A stretch of 64,000 bases of DNA. It comes from CAYGTO01 sp964352815 (GTDB lineage: Bacteria; Pseudomonadota; Alphaproteobacteria; Rickettsiales; UBA3002). A program made the translations under genes and the position numbers. The stretch lies in NCBI GenBank assembly GCA_964352815.1, contig CAYGTO010000010.1, positions 20,971-84,970 on the forward strand. The letters are read 5' to 3'. This document shows positions 9,922-19,111 of the stretch, piece by piece; within the stretch, counting starts at the first letter, position 1; each line of letters starts with the position of its first letter. The notes beneath the pieces were generated by a model. It ran no database searches. It saw only the letters and a list, made by a program, of their open reading frames with translations, and was not told the DNA's origin.

Positions 9922-10530
9922 CTAAAACAATTGCTCTAGCACTGATTCTTTGCTGTTTTCTTTGGTTTTGACTTCGCCTTCATTCAGCGGTTTGCCCGCA
10001 TCTTTATTACTGCGAATGCGCTCCGCCTCAGCAGCCGGGTCAACCACCGACGAGTCATCTGCAAGACCAAGCCACTCCTCTAGCGGCGTCGCATCTTCAC
10101 GCACCACCGGCTCTTCAGACACTTCGCGATACAGCTTTTTACGAATATCCGGATCACGGTCCGCCACTTTCAACTTATTGAGCAACGTCGATTCTTGAGG
10201 GGTTGGCAAATCATCCGCCGACAAGGTCAGCGCCTCAACCTGCACCTCTTCAACACGCGCATCGACCGTTTTGCTGGCGTCCACTTCCTCGATATTGCCT
10301 TCACTGTTCAAGATCAATGCTTTCGCTTGGCTTTCTTGCGTGCCTTCAAAACGCGGGGGCGCACCGGGGGTCGGCGGCTCTAGATAGAATTCAGGTGGCA
10401 CAGACAGAGGCGGACGCGAGACCACATTGAATTCATCGGGGGCTTGCTTGTTCAAACCCAACGATTCGCGCACATCACCGCCGCATGCCGCAAGTATACA
10501 TAAGCAACTGACTGTGAATAGCTGTTTCAT
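9922..10530 (-). CDS. DUF3035 (BamF-like) outer-membrane lipoprotein
   Basis: A 202-residue lipoprotein. A short signal peptide ends in a lipobox (LCILAACGG), giving an acylated Cys near residue 16. The mature N-terminus reads DEFNVVSRPPLSVPPEFYLEPP, the proline-rich signature of DUF3035 proteins of alphaproteobacteria, one of which has been described as the BAM-complex accessory lipoprotein BamF in Caulobacter. The rest is polar and acidic and probably extended. It sits directly upstream of the M16 pair and downstream of lspA, which encodes the peptidase that would mature it. The BAM link is by family resemblance only. Confidence 0.7.
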   Translation of the reverse strand: MKQLFTVSCLCILAACGGDVRESLGLNKQAPDEFNVVSRPPLSVPPEFYLEPPTPGAPPRFEGTQESQAKALILNSEGNIEEVDASKTVDARVEEVQVEALTLSADDLPTPQESTLLNKLKVADRDPDIRKKLYREVSEEPVVREDATPLEEWLGLADDSSVVDPAAEAERIRSNKDAGKPLNEGEVKTKENSKESVLEQLF

Positions 10531-10575
10531 GGCTCTCTTCTAGCGGGATTTCTGCCCTTTGGCAAGGATTTGCAC

Positions 10576-11082
10576 CTACTCGTCCTTGCTCTTTTTAGTG
10601 CTTTTTTCAGGGTGCTTAAACGCATCCAACAGTAAGATCATCACCCCAATGAAAATTGCACTATCTGCAATGTTAAATGCGGGCCAGTGATAGGCCCCTA
10701 GATGCACATCGATAAAGTCTGCTACCGCACCATAGAGCCAGCGATCAATCACATTACCAACCGCACCGCCTACGACTAGCCCTTGCGCAATAAGCAGCCA
10801 ACGACGGTCCGTTTGCATCATCCAGCGCAGTAACATCAATACGATCAACGCCGCCACCGCAGTGAGAATAATCGGGCCATCCCCGCCCAAATCAGAAAAC
10901 ATGCCGAAGCTAATGCCGCGGTTCCACACCATGGTAAAACGAAAGAAGGAGGTCACAACAATGGGCCCGTGAACCGGCAGTTCCATCACATAAAGCACCG
11001 CCCATTTACTCAGCTGATCAAAAGCGAGCGTCGCACACGCAACGCTTAGGCCAATCGTGATTGAGGTAAACCGGTTAGACAT
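10576..11082 (-). CDS. lspA: Lipoprotein signal peptidase (signal peptidase II)
   Basis: An inner-membrane aspartyl protease that removes the signal peptide from prolipoproteins. Four hydrophobic segments are visible. The two catalytic Asp motifs are present: GNVIDRW (GNxxDR) and FNIADSAIF. The frame could start at 11109, but the Met at 11082 (MSNRFTSI) gives 168 residues, close to the family norm, with GGGTGAG-like purines upstream and a start just after the ribF stop at 11088. The C-terminus is lysine-rich. Lipoprotein substrates in this window include the DUF3035 protein, LptE, the DUF3576 protein and the entericidin. Confidence 0.95.
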   Translation of the reverse strand: MSNRFTSITIGLSVACATLAFDQLSKWAVLYVMELPVHGPIVVTSFFRFTMVWNRGISFGMFSDLGGDGPIILTAVAALIVLMLLRWMMQTDRRWLLIAQGLVVGGAVGNVIDRWLYGAVADFIDVHLGAYHWPAFNIADSAIFIGVMILLLDAFKHPEKSTKKSKDE

Positions 11083-11087
11083 ATCAC

Positions 11088-12059
11088 TCACCCATTCAGC
11101 ATATTCCACGCCGCGGTGCAGTCTAGCGCAATCTGCGCTTTAAGCGCATCCAATCCGTCAAAACGCTTCTCTTCACGAATCGCCCCGACATATTCGACCT
11201 CCAGTCGCGCGCCATAAAGGTCCCGCTCAACATCGAACGCATGGACTTCTAGTCGCGGGGTCAGCGCGCCATGCGCCACTGTTGGGCGCAGCCCAATATT
11301 GGCTACCGCCGGCATCCAAGGTGCGTTCTGATTGCGATACTCCCGAAAGCGCACTGCATACACACCAAAACGCGGACAATGAAGCAACGGAATCGAAATA
11401 TTCGCTGTAGGGAACCCAATCGTGCGGCCCCGCTGATCACCATGGACCACCACCCCGCTCATCCGGTATGGCCGGCCAAGCAGCTGCGCCGCCGTCTGAA
11501 TGTCACCTTCCGCAAGCGCTTTACGAATGCGCGTCGATGAAATCACCGGATGCGGGTCACTGGGGTCTCTCTCCTCAAGCGGAATCTCGACCATTGGATC
11601 ATAGGTGAAGCGCTCTTTCTCTGCCGCTGCCTTTAGCGTCTCAGCATTGCCGCTACGGTTCGCACCGAAAATAAAATGCTGGCCTGTCACCACATGCGAA
11701 ATCTTCAGTGATTGCACCAACACTTTCTCAATAAAAGCATCTGCGCTCAATGCAGCAAAGCCCGGCGTGAAGCGCATGAGATAGACCACATCCAACCCCA
11801 TCTCGCGCAGTAAACGCAGCTTTTCATGCAAGGGAATCAATCGTGTTGGGAAGCTACGCCCTTTTTGTGCCGCAAAAAATTGACGCGGATGCGGTTCAAA
11901 ACTCATAATACCCGCGGGGACGTCGGCTTCGCGCGCAATGGTCTTCACATGGCTGATCAGCGCTTGATGGCCGCGATGCACCCCATCAAAATTGCCAATC
12001 GCAATCGCTGCGTTCTGATAGTCGCTTGGGATGGCATCATATCCGCGGATCACGCGCAT
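11088..12059 (-). CDS. ribF: Bifunctional riboflavin kinase / FAD synthetase
   Basis: Makes FMN and then FAD from riboflavin. The N-terminal nucleotidyltransferase domain has GNFDGVHRGHQALI near residues 23-36 (the HxGH-type site), GQHFIFGANRSG and SSTRIRKALAEGD. The C-terminal riboflavin-kinase domain has GRPYRMSGVVVHGDQRGRTIGFPTAN (~180-205) and LEVHAFD...DLYG. The 323-residue length is typical. It lies between secF (6 bases upstream on the same strand) and lspA, an arrangement common in proteobacteria for ribF-lspA. Confidence 0.96.
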   Translation of the reverse strand: MRVIRGYDAIPSDYQNAAIAIGNFDGVHRGHQALISHVKTIAREADVPAGIMSFEPHPRQFFAAQKGRSFPTRLIPLHEKLRLLREMGLDVVYLMRFTPGFAALSADAFIEKVLVQSLKISHVVTGQHFIFGANRSGNAETLKAAAEKERFTYDPMVEIPLEERDPSDPHPVISSTRIRKALAEGDIQTAAQLLGRPYRMSGVVVHGDQRGRTIGFPTANISIPLLHCPRFGVYAVRFREYRNQNAPWMPAVANIGLRPTVAHGALTPRLEVHAFDVERDLYGARLEVEYVGAIREEKRFDGLDALKAQIALDCTAAWNMLNG

Positions 12060-12065
12060 GCTGGG

Positions 12066-12983
12066 TTACGCGCTCGCTGGAGCGCCCGCCTCTTCTTTGC
12101 GCACGCCGAAATAGAGCAAAATAGGGCCGGCGACATAAATCGAAGAATAGGTCCCGACAATCACACCAAAGAGTAGCGCCGCTGAGAAACCGCGCAGCAC
12201 TTCGCCGCCAAACCACACCAGCGCCGCTGCCGCCAGCACGGTAGTCAAGGCGGTGATAATCGTCCGCGACAGCGTATTATTCACACTCTTATTCAAAAGC
12301 TCCGCCACCGGCATTTTCTTATATTTACGCATGGTCTCGCGCACCCGGTCATAAATCACCACTGAGTCATTAATCGAATAGCCAATCACGGTCAGAATCG
12401 CCGCAATCGAGGTCAGACCAAAATCATAGCCCATGAAGGCATAAAAACCGAGAATCAGAATCGCATCATGCAGCAAGGCAACAATCGCACCCAAGCCAAA
12501 CTGCCATTCAAAGCGGAACCATACATAGAGAAGCACCGCGACAAAAGCAGTCACTAGCGCCACCACACCCGACTCAATCAACTCATCACCAATCGTCGGG
12601 CCGACATAATCAACCTGGCGAAAATCCGCATCGGGCAGTGCGTTCTCAATGCGTTCGCGCGCAATCTTGACCAACTCGCCCTGCTCGCTTTCCTCGCTCA
12701 CTTCCATCCGAATCAGCACCTCTTGCTCATCGCCAAAATGTTGCAGCGATACTTCACCAAACGTCTCTACATCGAGCACAGAACGCAACGCCGCAATATC
12801 AACCGGCTCTGATGAGCGCACATCCATGACAATGCCACCGGCAAAATCGATCCCAAAATTGAGGCCCCGATCAGCCAACAGAAACAGGCTGCCCATGATC
12901 ATGAAGAATGACACGACAAACGCGACCCATCGCCCTTCGATGAATTTGATATTGGTGTTCGCGGGAATCAGATTCAGTGCCAT
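12066..12983 (-). CDS. secF: Protein translocase subunit SecF
   Basis: A membrane component of the SecDF accessory complex that uses the proton gradient to help pull exported proteins through SecYEG. FGIDFAGGIVMDVR is the conserved N-terminal periplasmic signature, followed by the large periplasmic domain and five further membrane segments including YSINDSVVIYDRVRE. The open frame extends upstream to 13124, but that part is out of character and overlaps the antiporter gene. MALNLIPANTNIKF at 12983 is the natural start (305 residues). The usual partner secD is not next to it; an antiporter gene occupies that position. Confidence 0.95.
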   Translation of the reverse strand: MALNLIPANTNIKFIEGRWVAFVVSFFMIMGSLFLLADRGLNFGIDFAGGIVMDVRSSEPVDIAALRSVLDVETFGEVSLQHFGDEQEVLIRMEVSEESEQGELVKIARERIENALPDADFRQVDYVGPTIGDELIESGVVALVTAFVAVLLYVWFRFEWQFGLGAIVALLHDAILILGFYAFMGYDFGLTSIAAILTVIGYSINDSVVIYDRVRETMRKYKKMPVAELLNKSVNNTLSRTIITALTTVLAAAALVWFGGEVLRGFSAALLFGVIVGTYSSIYVAGPILLYFGVRKEEAGAPASA

Positions 12984-12985
12984 GA

Positions 12986-13939
12986 TTATCCTATGAGTGA
13001 ATGATATTGGTAGTAGGTATAGCCCACATAGGCCAGCAAAAACAGGCCGCCCTCCATGCGGTCGATCTTGAAGCCGGTGCGCATAACTGGCAGCAAAATC
13101 AACGCCACCAGCATCATCACCCAAATGTCAAAATTCCGGAATTGTTCGGATACGGGAATCGGGAGAATGGTCGCAGCCACCCCAATCACGCCAAACATGT
13201 TAAACAAGTTACTGCCAATCACATTCCCGATCGCAATGTCATTATGCTTGTGATACGCCGCCACAATCGAGGTGACCAGCTCTGGCGCTGAGGTGCCGAG
13301 CGCGATCACCGTCAGCGCAATCACCCCTTCACTAATGCCCAAAATACGCGCAAATTCCGATGCGCCTTCAACCAATAAATCCGCTCCCAGCACCAACATC
13401 GCCACCGCCGCGAGTGACAAGGGGAGTGCTTTGAGCAGTGGTAGATTCGCATCAATTTCTTCATCGATCTCATGCTCGAGCTCCGGATCACCCGGGTCTT
13501 TGGCATTGCGGTAGAGATCATAATAATACAGCACCAACACGATGAGGAACAGGATACCTTCATAGCGCTGGATCTCACCATCGAGGCAAAACACCACCAA
13601 CACCGCTGAAACAATCAACATCAGAAGCAGTTCGCGCCTTATCAGCTCTGGCTTACAGACAATCGGGTAAATAATCGCCGTGGGGCCCAGCACCAGCAAA
13701 ATATTCGCTATATTACTGCCAAGCACATTCCCAATTGCAATATCCGGATGGCCGGTGAGTGACGCATGGATGCTCACGACTAGCTCTGGCGCTGAGGTGC
13801 CGAAGGAGACGACCGTCAGCCCGATCACGATGGTCGGGATGCTCAGCGTTTTCGCCAAGCTCACCGCGCCGCGCACCAGCGCTTCCCCGCCACCAACGAG
13901 CAGCAGCAATCCCCCAATAATTTGCGCTGCAATCAGCAT
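12986..13939 (-). CDS. Na+/Ca2+ antiporter, CaCA family (YrbG-like)
   Basis: A 317-residue inner-membrane protein with about ten hydrophobic segments in two homologous halves. Each half carries the alpha-repeat signature: GTSAPELVVSI with GNVLGSNIAN in the first, GTSAPELVTSI with GNVIGSNLFNM in the second. An acidic loop (PGDPELEHEIDEEID) joins the halves. The family exchanges Ca2+ for Na+ (some members with K+). It starts the minus-strand block and sits 2 bases upstream of secF, so the two are probably co-transcribed. It diverges from murJ across ~110 bases that must hold both promoters. Confidence 0.92.
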   Translation of the reverse strand: MLIAAQIIGGLLLLVGGGEALVRGAVSLAKTLSIPTIVIGLTVVSFGTSAPELVVSIHASLTGHPDIAIGNVLGSNIANILLVLGPTAIIYPIVCKPELIRRELLLMLIVSAVLVVFCLDGEIQRYEGILFLIVLVLYYYDLYRNAKDPGDPELEHEIDEEIDANLPLLKALPLSLAAVAMLVLGADLLVEGASEFARILGISEGVIALTVIALGTSAPELVTSIVAAYHKHNDIAIGNVIGSNLFNMFGVIGVAATILPIPVSEQFRNFDIWVMMLVALILLPVMRTGFKIDRMEGGLFLLAYVGYTYYQYHSLIG

Positions 13940-14050
13940 AATTCTTTTTCAACTTTCATAGGCTTACTGTGATACGAGCCCCACCTCTGCCTGTCAAACG
14001 AAACACAGTTTGTCATACCATCTTTTCAAAAAACGCGTTATAACAAGAGC

Positions 14051-15595
14051 ATGTCGATTTTTAAGTCCACCGCGATTATTGGCGTCTTTACCATGCTCTC
14101 GCGCGTCTTCGGTTTTGTGCGCGATGTCATCATTGCGAATGCCGTGGGCGCGAGCTGGCTTTCAGATGCGTTCTTTGTCGCGTTTAAACTGCCGAATTTC
14201 TTCCGCCGGCTCTTTGCTGAAGGTGCGTTCAATGCTGCGTTCGTCCCGCTCTTCGCTGGCACGCTCGAACAGCGTGGCAGGCAAGACGCGCTACGTTTCG
14301 CAGGCGACATTTTCATTTTACTGCTCATCGCATTACTCGCTCTCAACGCCATCGTCATCATGGCCATGCCCTATGTGCTCTATCTGTTCGCGCCGGGCTT
14401 TGCGGACGACCCAGAAAAATTTGGCCTCACCACCGTACTCGCCCAAATCGCCTTTCCCTATATTTTCTTTATCTCGCTGACTTCGCTGCTTTCCGGAATT
14501 CTCAATTCGATTGGCCGCTTTGCTATGGTCGCATCAACGCCCATATTGCTCAACCTTGCACTGATTGGCGCTGCGCTCTTTCTGACGCCCTACACGGATA
14601 CCCCGGCTCACGCCCTTTCCATCGGCGTGTTCATTGCCGGGCTCTTGCAATTATGCTGGGTGGGCTATGCCTGTATCAAATATGATGTGCTGCCGCCTTG
14701 GTGTGCGCCGCGCATCACCCCCCATGTGAAACAGTTCTTTACGCTCATCGCCCCAGCCGCCCTTGGCGCGGGTGTCGCACAGGTGAACTTACTCATCGAC
14801 GTCATTCTCGCTTCTACCTTACCTGAAGGCGTTTCCTATCTTTACTATGCCGACCGGCTCAATGAACTCCCCATCGGCGTGATTGGGGTTGCAGCCGGCA
14901 CCGCACTGTTGCCCGCCTTGTCGAAACAATTTAGCCAAAACAACCTGGTCGCCGCACGCCGCACCATGAACCAAGCCGTCGAGTTTAGCCTCGTACTCAC
15001 TCTTCCCGCGGCGCTCGCGCTTATGCTACTGCCCGGCGTCTGGATCACCGGCCTCTTTGAACATGGCGCCTTCACCGTCAAAGACAGTGCTGCCGTCAGC
15101 CCTGCCCTCGCCGCCTATGCTAGCGGATTGCCCGCATTCATCCTCGCCAAAATATTCACCCCGGGCTTCTTCGCTCAGCGCGACACCAAAACCCCTTTCT
15201 ACATTGCAAGCATCTGCGTGCTGATCAACCTCATCCTGAACTTGCTGTTGATTGGCCCGCTCGCCCATGTCGGATTGGCTTATGCCACCGCGGCCGCAAG
15301 CTGGATCAATGTGGTGATTTGCATGGTGATTCTTTACCGGCGCGGCGTGTTTGAGCCAAGCCTCGCCTTCATGCAGCGCCTGGTGCGTATCTTCGCCGCA
15401 GCCACGCTCTTTGCCGTCTGGCTGATCGTGCTAGGCCAAAACCTTGCCTTCTTCTATGAAGCCACGCTCTTTATCCAAATCGCAACGATGGCTAGTGTCG
15501 TGATGGTATCACTGCTCGTCTATGGCATCATCGCCTACAAGCTTGCCGCCGTCGATAAGAATGAGCTCAAGCTATTATTGCCACGTCGCGCTTAG
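14051..15595 (+). CDS. murJ: Lipid II flippase MurJ (MviN)
   Basis: A polytopic inner-membrane protein of 514 residues with about 14 hydrophobic segments, flipping lipid II for peptidoglycan synthesis. MSIFKSTAIIGVFTMLSRVFGFVRD is the typical N-terminus. LPNFFRRLFAEGAFNAAFVP (~57-76) is the strongest family signature, and YADRLNELPIGVIGVAAGTALLP follows mid-protein. No strong ribosome-binding site is visible before the ATG at 14051. The stop overlaps that of the convergent uppP gene, which also serves the undecaprenyl cycle. Confidence 0.96.
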   Translation: MSIFKSTAIIGVFTMLSRVFGFVRDVIIANAVGASWLSDAFFVAFKLPNFFRRLFAEGAFNAAFVPLFAGTLEQRGRQDALRFAGDIFILLLIALLALNAIVIMAMPYVLYLFAPGFADDPEKFGLTTVLAQIAFPYIFFISLTSLLSGILNSIGRFAMVASTPILLNLALIGAALFLTPYTDTPAHALSIGVFIAGLLQLCWVGYACIKYDVLPPWCAPRITPHVKQFFTLIAPAALGAGVAQVNLLIDVILASTLPEGVSYLYYADRLNELPIGVIGVAAGTALLPALSKQFSQNNLVAARRTMNQAVEFSLVLTLPAALALMLLPGVWITGLFEHGAFTVKDSAAVSPALAAYASGLPAFILAKIFTPGFFAQRDTKTPFYIASICVLINLILNLLLIGPLAHVGLAYATAAASWINVVICMVILYRRGVFEPSLAFMQRLVRIFAAATLFAVWLIVLGQNLAFFYEATLFIQIATMASVVMVSLLVYGIIAYKLAAVDKNELKLLLPRRA

Positions 15596-16389
15596 GCAAA
15601 CACCCATAGTAAGATCACACTTCCTACCACCATCCGGTAATAGGCGAAGGGCACAAAACCATGCGTGCCGATGAAGGCGATAAACCAACGCACGACGAAG
15701 AGCGCCGCGATGAAGGCGCTGATAAAACCCGCAGCAATTAGCTCGATCGCGTCGAGGGTGAGAAACTGATAATTTTTATACAGGTCATACACCGTCGCGC
15801 CTAGCATGGTGGGAATCGCGAGGAAGAAAGAAAATTCCGCCGCGGTTTTTCTATCCAGCCCAAGCAGGAGTGAGCCCATGATCGTTGCGCCCGAGCGTGA
15901 GGTACCAGGAATCATCGCCAGCACCTGACAGAAACCAATCTGTAGCGCTTTGGTGAGGGTAATGTGATCGACGGAATCAATCTTCGGGGCAGGCTTATAT
16001 GCTTCGATCAATAGAATCGCGACACCCCCAATGATCAACATCGCGCCCACGACTTCTGCTGAGAAGAGCACCGATTTGATAAACCCATGGGCCATCACGC
16101 CTATGACGGCAGCAGGAAGAAAGGCAATGACAATCGCATGGGCGAAGCGTTGATCCTTCGCCTTGCCGGTGAGATAACCTGTGGCGGTGCGCCAGAGCTT
16201 ATCGCGATACAGCCAGCAAATGGCGCCGATCGCCCCGAGTTGAATCACAATCTCAAACACTTTCCCGGGTGGTGCGTTAAAGCCAATCACGTCAATCGCG
16301 ACAATCAGATGGCCCGTCGAAGAGACCGGAATAAACTCGGTCAGCCCTTCCAGGATGCCGAGCAAAAGGGCAATGAGCAATTCGTCCAT
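15592..16389 (-). CDS. uppP: Undecaprenyl-diphosphate phosphatase (BacA)
   Basis: Dephosphorylates undecaprenyl pyrophosphate to recycle the lipid carrier for cell-wall synthesis; it also confers bacitracin tolerance. LEGLTEFIPVSSTGHLI near the N-terminus and PGTSRSGATIMGSLL near residue 165 are the two active-site signatures. The remainder is hydrophobic with about eight membrane segments. The ATG at 16389 gives 265 residues, the family norm; a TTG five codons earlier (16404) is possible, but neither has a clear Shine-Dalgarno sequence. The gene converges on murJ with overlapping stop codons. Confidence 0.95.
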   Translation of the reverse strand: MDELLIALLLGILEGLTEFIPVSSTGHLIVAIDVIGFNAPPGKVFEIVIQLGAIGAICWLYRDKLWRTATGYLTGKAKDQRFAHAIVIAFLPAAVIGVMAHGFIKSVLFSAEVVGAMLIIGGVAILLIEAYKPAPKIDSVDHITLTKALQIGFCQVLAMIPGTSRSGATIMGSLLLGLDRKTAAEFSFFLAIPTMLGATVYDLYKNYQFLTLDAIELIAAGFISAFIAALFVVRWFIAFIGTHGFVPFAYYRMVVGSVILLWVFA

Positions 16390-16425
16390 GAGGAGAGAAT
16401 ACAAGAAAAGGAGAGAAGCGCAGCA

Positions 16426-16547
16426 AAATAGTTTTCAATGAACTGCGAAAATTGTGAGCTTCGAGAACCAGCGCGCAGCGTACGTTAAGTACGTGAGCAC
16501 TGAAAGCGCAGAAGATTACGATTTGCAGCGTTCAGTGGGAACTATTT
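16426..16547. repeat. Long imperfect palindrome (family E) between uppP and petC
   Basis: The outer arms AAATAGTT (16426-16433) and AACTATTT (16540-16547) are exact inverse complements. Pairing continues inward with mismatches (TGAACTGC against GCAGCGTTCA; GAGCTTC against GAAGATTAC), and the centre contains TACGTTAAGTACGTG. The right arm includes the TAG stop of petC (16542-16544), so the last petC codons lie inside the repeat. Any transcript leaving petC would fold into a large hairpin. Confidence 0.7.
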
Positions 16548-17306
16548 CTTCTTCACATCCGCCCAGATGCGCTTCATCGCCACATAGGAAAAACCGGTGA
16601 AGATGATCAGGAAGAGAATCACTTTCAGCCCGAGGCGTTTGCGCGCTTCCATTTCTGGCGATGCCGTCCACTGCAAGAAGTTGGTGACGTCATACGCCAT
16701 CTGCTCAACGCTTGCTTCCGTACCATCCTGGTAATCAATGGCACCTTCTATGAGCGGTGCCGCCATCGCGATCTTCTCGCCCGCCATATACGGATTGTAA
16801 TGCTGACCTTCGCCCATTTTCATACCCTCAGGCATCGGCTCATCATAGCCAGTGAGGAGAGAATAGACATAATTTGCACCATCGGCGCGCGCCTTCACGA
16901 TCAGGCTTAGGTTCGGTGGATACGCACCGTTATTGACCGCACGTGCTGCATTCTCATTCGGATATGGATTCGGGTAATAGTCAGACGGGCGACCCGGGCG
17001 CTCAACCATCTCACCATCATCATTTGGCCCATCCATCACGCTATATTCTGCTGCGAGCGCTTTGACTTCGTCAGCAGAAAACCCAATCTCAGTGAAGGTA
17101 CGGAACGCCACGCCCTCAAGCCCATGACAACTCGCACATACTTCGCGGTACACTTGAAAGCCGCGCTGTGCCGCCTGTTCATCGACGGTGCCGAACGGCC
17201 CGCTAAACGACCACTCGAGCTGCTTCGGATACTTCCCACCGCCTGCGGCCATCGCAACTGCCGGCATGCATATAAGAGCAAGGATTAAACCAATTCGCTT
17301 CATCAT
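16542..17306 (-). CDS. petC: Ubiquinol-cytochrome c reductase, cytochrome c1 subunit
   Basis: The haem-c subunit of the bc1 complex, which passes electrons from the Rieske centre to soluble or anchored cytochrome c. A signal peptide (ICMPAVAMAAGG) leads to the haem-binding CASCHGLEG. The region GEKIAMAAPLIEGAIDYQDG is the usual site of the axial Met. A C-terminal anchor (VILFLIIFTGFSYVAMKRIW) ends in KKK. The 254-residue length is normal for alphaproteobacteria. It is the last gene of petABC, 8 bases after petB, and its stop lies in a large palindrome. Confidence 0.96.
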   Translation of the reverse strand: MMKRIGLILALICMPAVAMAAGGGKYPKQLEWSFSGPFGTVDEQAAQRGFQVYREVCASCHGLEGVAFRTFTEIGFSADEVKALAAEYSVMDGPNDDGEMVERPGRPSDYYPNPYPNENAARAVNNGAYPPNLSLIVKARADGANYVYSLLTGYDEPMPEGMKMGEGQHYNPYMAGEKIAMAAPLIEGAIDYQDGTEASVEQMAYDVTNFLQWTASPEMEARKRLGLKVILFLIIFTGFSYVAMKRIWADVKKK

Positions 17307-17314
17307 TCTCTCCT

Positions 17315-18538
17315 CTACGCTTTCGACAGCACTGACTGATGAATACTCACCGGCAGCTCTTTCGGTTTTTCGACTTTACTGACCCACGGCATCACGAGCA
17401 GGAAGTGCGCAAAGTAATAGGCTGTGCAGATCCGTGACAAAGTCACATAAATGCCTTCTGCTGGCATCGCGCCAAGATAGCCAAGGGCCACTGCGTTAAT
17501 ACCGAAAACCCAGAAGAACAGCTTGTAGAGCGGGCGGTAATTTGTACTACGCACGCGCGAACTATCGAGCCACGGAATCACGAACAGTACGAGAATCGCC
17601 GCGAACATGGCAAGTACACCGCCCAGCTTATCTGGAATTGCACGCAAAATCGCGTAAAACGGCAAGAAATACCATTCCGGTACAATGTGCGCCGGCGTCA
17701 CGAGCGGATTCGCTGGGATATAATTATCCGCATGGCCCAAATAATCAGGCGCGAAGAAGAGGAAACCAGCGAACACGATCAAGAACACACCAATGCCGAA
17801 GAAGTCCTTCACCGTGTAATACGGGTGGAACGGGATTGTATCTTGCGGCCCTTTGACATCAATGCCCGTCGGATTGTTCGAGCCATAAGCATTGAGCGCG
17901 ACAATATGCAGCACCACCGCACCCACAATCAGGAACGGCATCAAGAAATGCAGCGCAAAGAAGCGCGTTAGCGTTGGGTTATCGACCGAGAACCCACCCC
18001 ATAGCCAGGTCACAATCGGATCACCAACCAGCGGAAACGCCGAGAAGAGGTTCGTAATCACCGTCGCGCCCCAAAAACTCATTTGCCCCCATGGCAAGAC
18101 ATAGCCCATGAAGGCGGTCGCCATCATGAGGAGTAAAATGATGATACCAAGCCACCACAACACTTCGCGCGGCGCTTTATACGAGCCATAATAGAGCCCC
18201 CGGAAGATATGGATATAGACAACAATGAAGAACATCGACGCGCCCACCGCATGCATGTAGCGAATCATCCAGCCGAAATTCACATTACGCATGATATGTT
18301 CAACCGAAGCAAACGCACCATCAACGCTGGAATTATAGTGCATCGCAAGGAACAGGCCGGTGAGAATTTGGATCACCAAACATAGGCCCGCAAGCGAGCC
18401 AAAATTCCAGAAATAGTTGAGATTCTTCGGTGTCGCATGACGCGGACCCACCGCCTTATCAATCGCGTAAATGATCGGCAAGCGGCGATCAACCCAGCCA
18501 ACCCAGCCCTTATACGGAGATTCGTGATGTAGTGCCAT
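17315..18538 (-). CDS. petB: Ubiquinol-cytochrome c reductase, cytochrome b subunit
   Basis: The membrane core of the bc1 complex, with both b haems and the Qo and Qi quinone sites. The 407 residues form about eight membrane segments. Recognisable elements are the N-terminal LGTP-like region (NYFWNFGSLAG), GYVLPWGQMSFWGATVITNLF near the Qo site, and PEWYFLPFYAILRAIPDK containing the catalytic PEWY. Haem-ligand His residues lie in the MHYNSS and RYMHAVGAS helices. It sits between petA (9 bases) and petC (8 bases) in one operon. Confidence 0.97.
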   Translation of the reverse strand: MALHHESPYKGWVGWVDRRLPIIYAIDKAVGPRHATPKNLNYFWNFGSLAGLCLVIQILTGLFLAMHYNSSVDGAFASVEHIMRNVNFGWMIRYMHAVGASMFFIVVYIHIFRGLYYGSYKAPREVLWWLGIIILLLMMATAFMGYVLPWGQMSFWGATVITNLFSAFPLVGDPIVTWLWGGFSVDNPTLTRFFALHFLMPFLIVGAVVLHIVALNAYGSNNPTGIDVKGPQDTIPFHPYYTVKDFFGIGVFLIVFAGFLFFAPDYLGHADNYIPANPLVTPAHIVPEWYFLPFYAILRAIPDKLGGVLAMFAAILVLFVIPWLDSSRVRSTNYRPLYKLFFWVFGINAVALGYLGAMPAEGIYVTLSRICTAYYFAHFLLVMPWVSKVEKPKELPVSIHQSVLSKA

Positions 18539-18547
18539 AACTGCTCC

Positions 18548-19111
18548 TTATCCAATTTTAATCGCGGTGTCGCTGGTAAATTCGTAGTCCGGCACCAATA
18601 GATTAATCGGTGCCGGGCCTTTGCGGATTCGGCCTGACGTGTCGTAGTGTGAGCCATGGCATGGGCAGAACCAGCCCTTATACTCCCCCGCGCCATCACC
18701 GAGCGGGACACAGCCCAAATGCGTACACACACCGACCATGACCAGCCACTGCTCTTTGCCTTCTTTCACCCGCTCAGCATCCGTCTGTGGATCGGGCAGA
18801 CTTTCACCATCGGCCGCTTTGGCGTCTTCAATTTCTGCCGCAGTGCGGTGGCGCACAAAGACCGGCTTACCGCGCCACATCACTTTAATCTCTTGGCCTT
18901 CGGCGATCGGCGCCAAATTCACGTCGACCGATGCGAGCGCCAGAACATCTTTCGATGGGTTCATACTATGCACAAATGGCCACACTGCTGCGCCCGCGCC
19001 CACAGCGCCCATGGCAGCGGCGGACAGCACCATAAAATCGCGGCGCGTGCCTTCATGCGAATGTCCTGCTGATTGATCAGATGCGTGTGTGGTATCGACT
19101 GTTTCCGTCAT
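18548..19111 (-). CDS. petA: Ubiquinol-cytochrome c reductase, Rieske iron-sulfur subunit
   Basis: The 2Fe-2S subunit that takes the first electron from ubiquinol at the Qo site. A twin-arginine signal-anchor (TRRDFMVLSAAAMGAVGAGAAVWP) near the N-terminus indicates Tat export with retention of the membrane helix. The cluster ligands are in CTHLGCVPLG and CPCHGSHYD near the C-terminus, with the expected pairing of Cys and His. It is the first gene of the minus-strand petABC operon, so the 240 bases before 19352 should hold its promoter; I could not single one out. Confidence 0.97.
   Translation of the reverse strand: MTETVDTTHASDQSAGHSHEGTRRDFMVLSAAAMGAVGAGAAVWPFVHSMNPSKDVLALASVDVNLAPIAEGQEIKVMWRGKPVFVRHRTAAEIEDAKAADGESLPDPQTDAERVKEGKEQWLVMVGVCTHLGCVPLGDGAGEYKGWFCPCHGSHYDTSGRIRKGPAPINLLVPDYEFTSDTAIKIG

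Noticed and set aside
12984..13124. Upstream extension of secF
   Set aside because: The extra 47 residues overlap the antiporter gene and lack SecF character; MALNLIPANTN at 12983 is the natural N-terminus.
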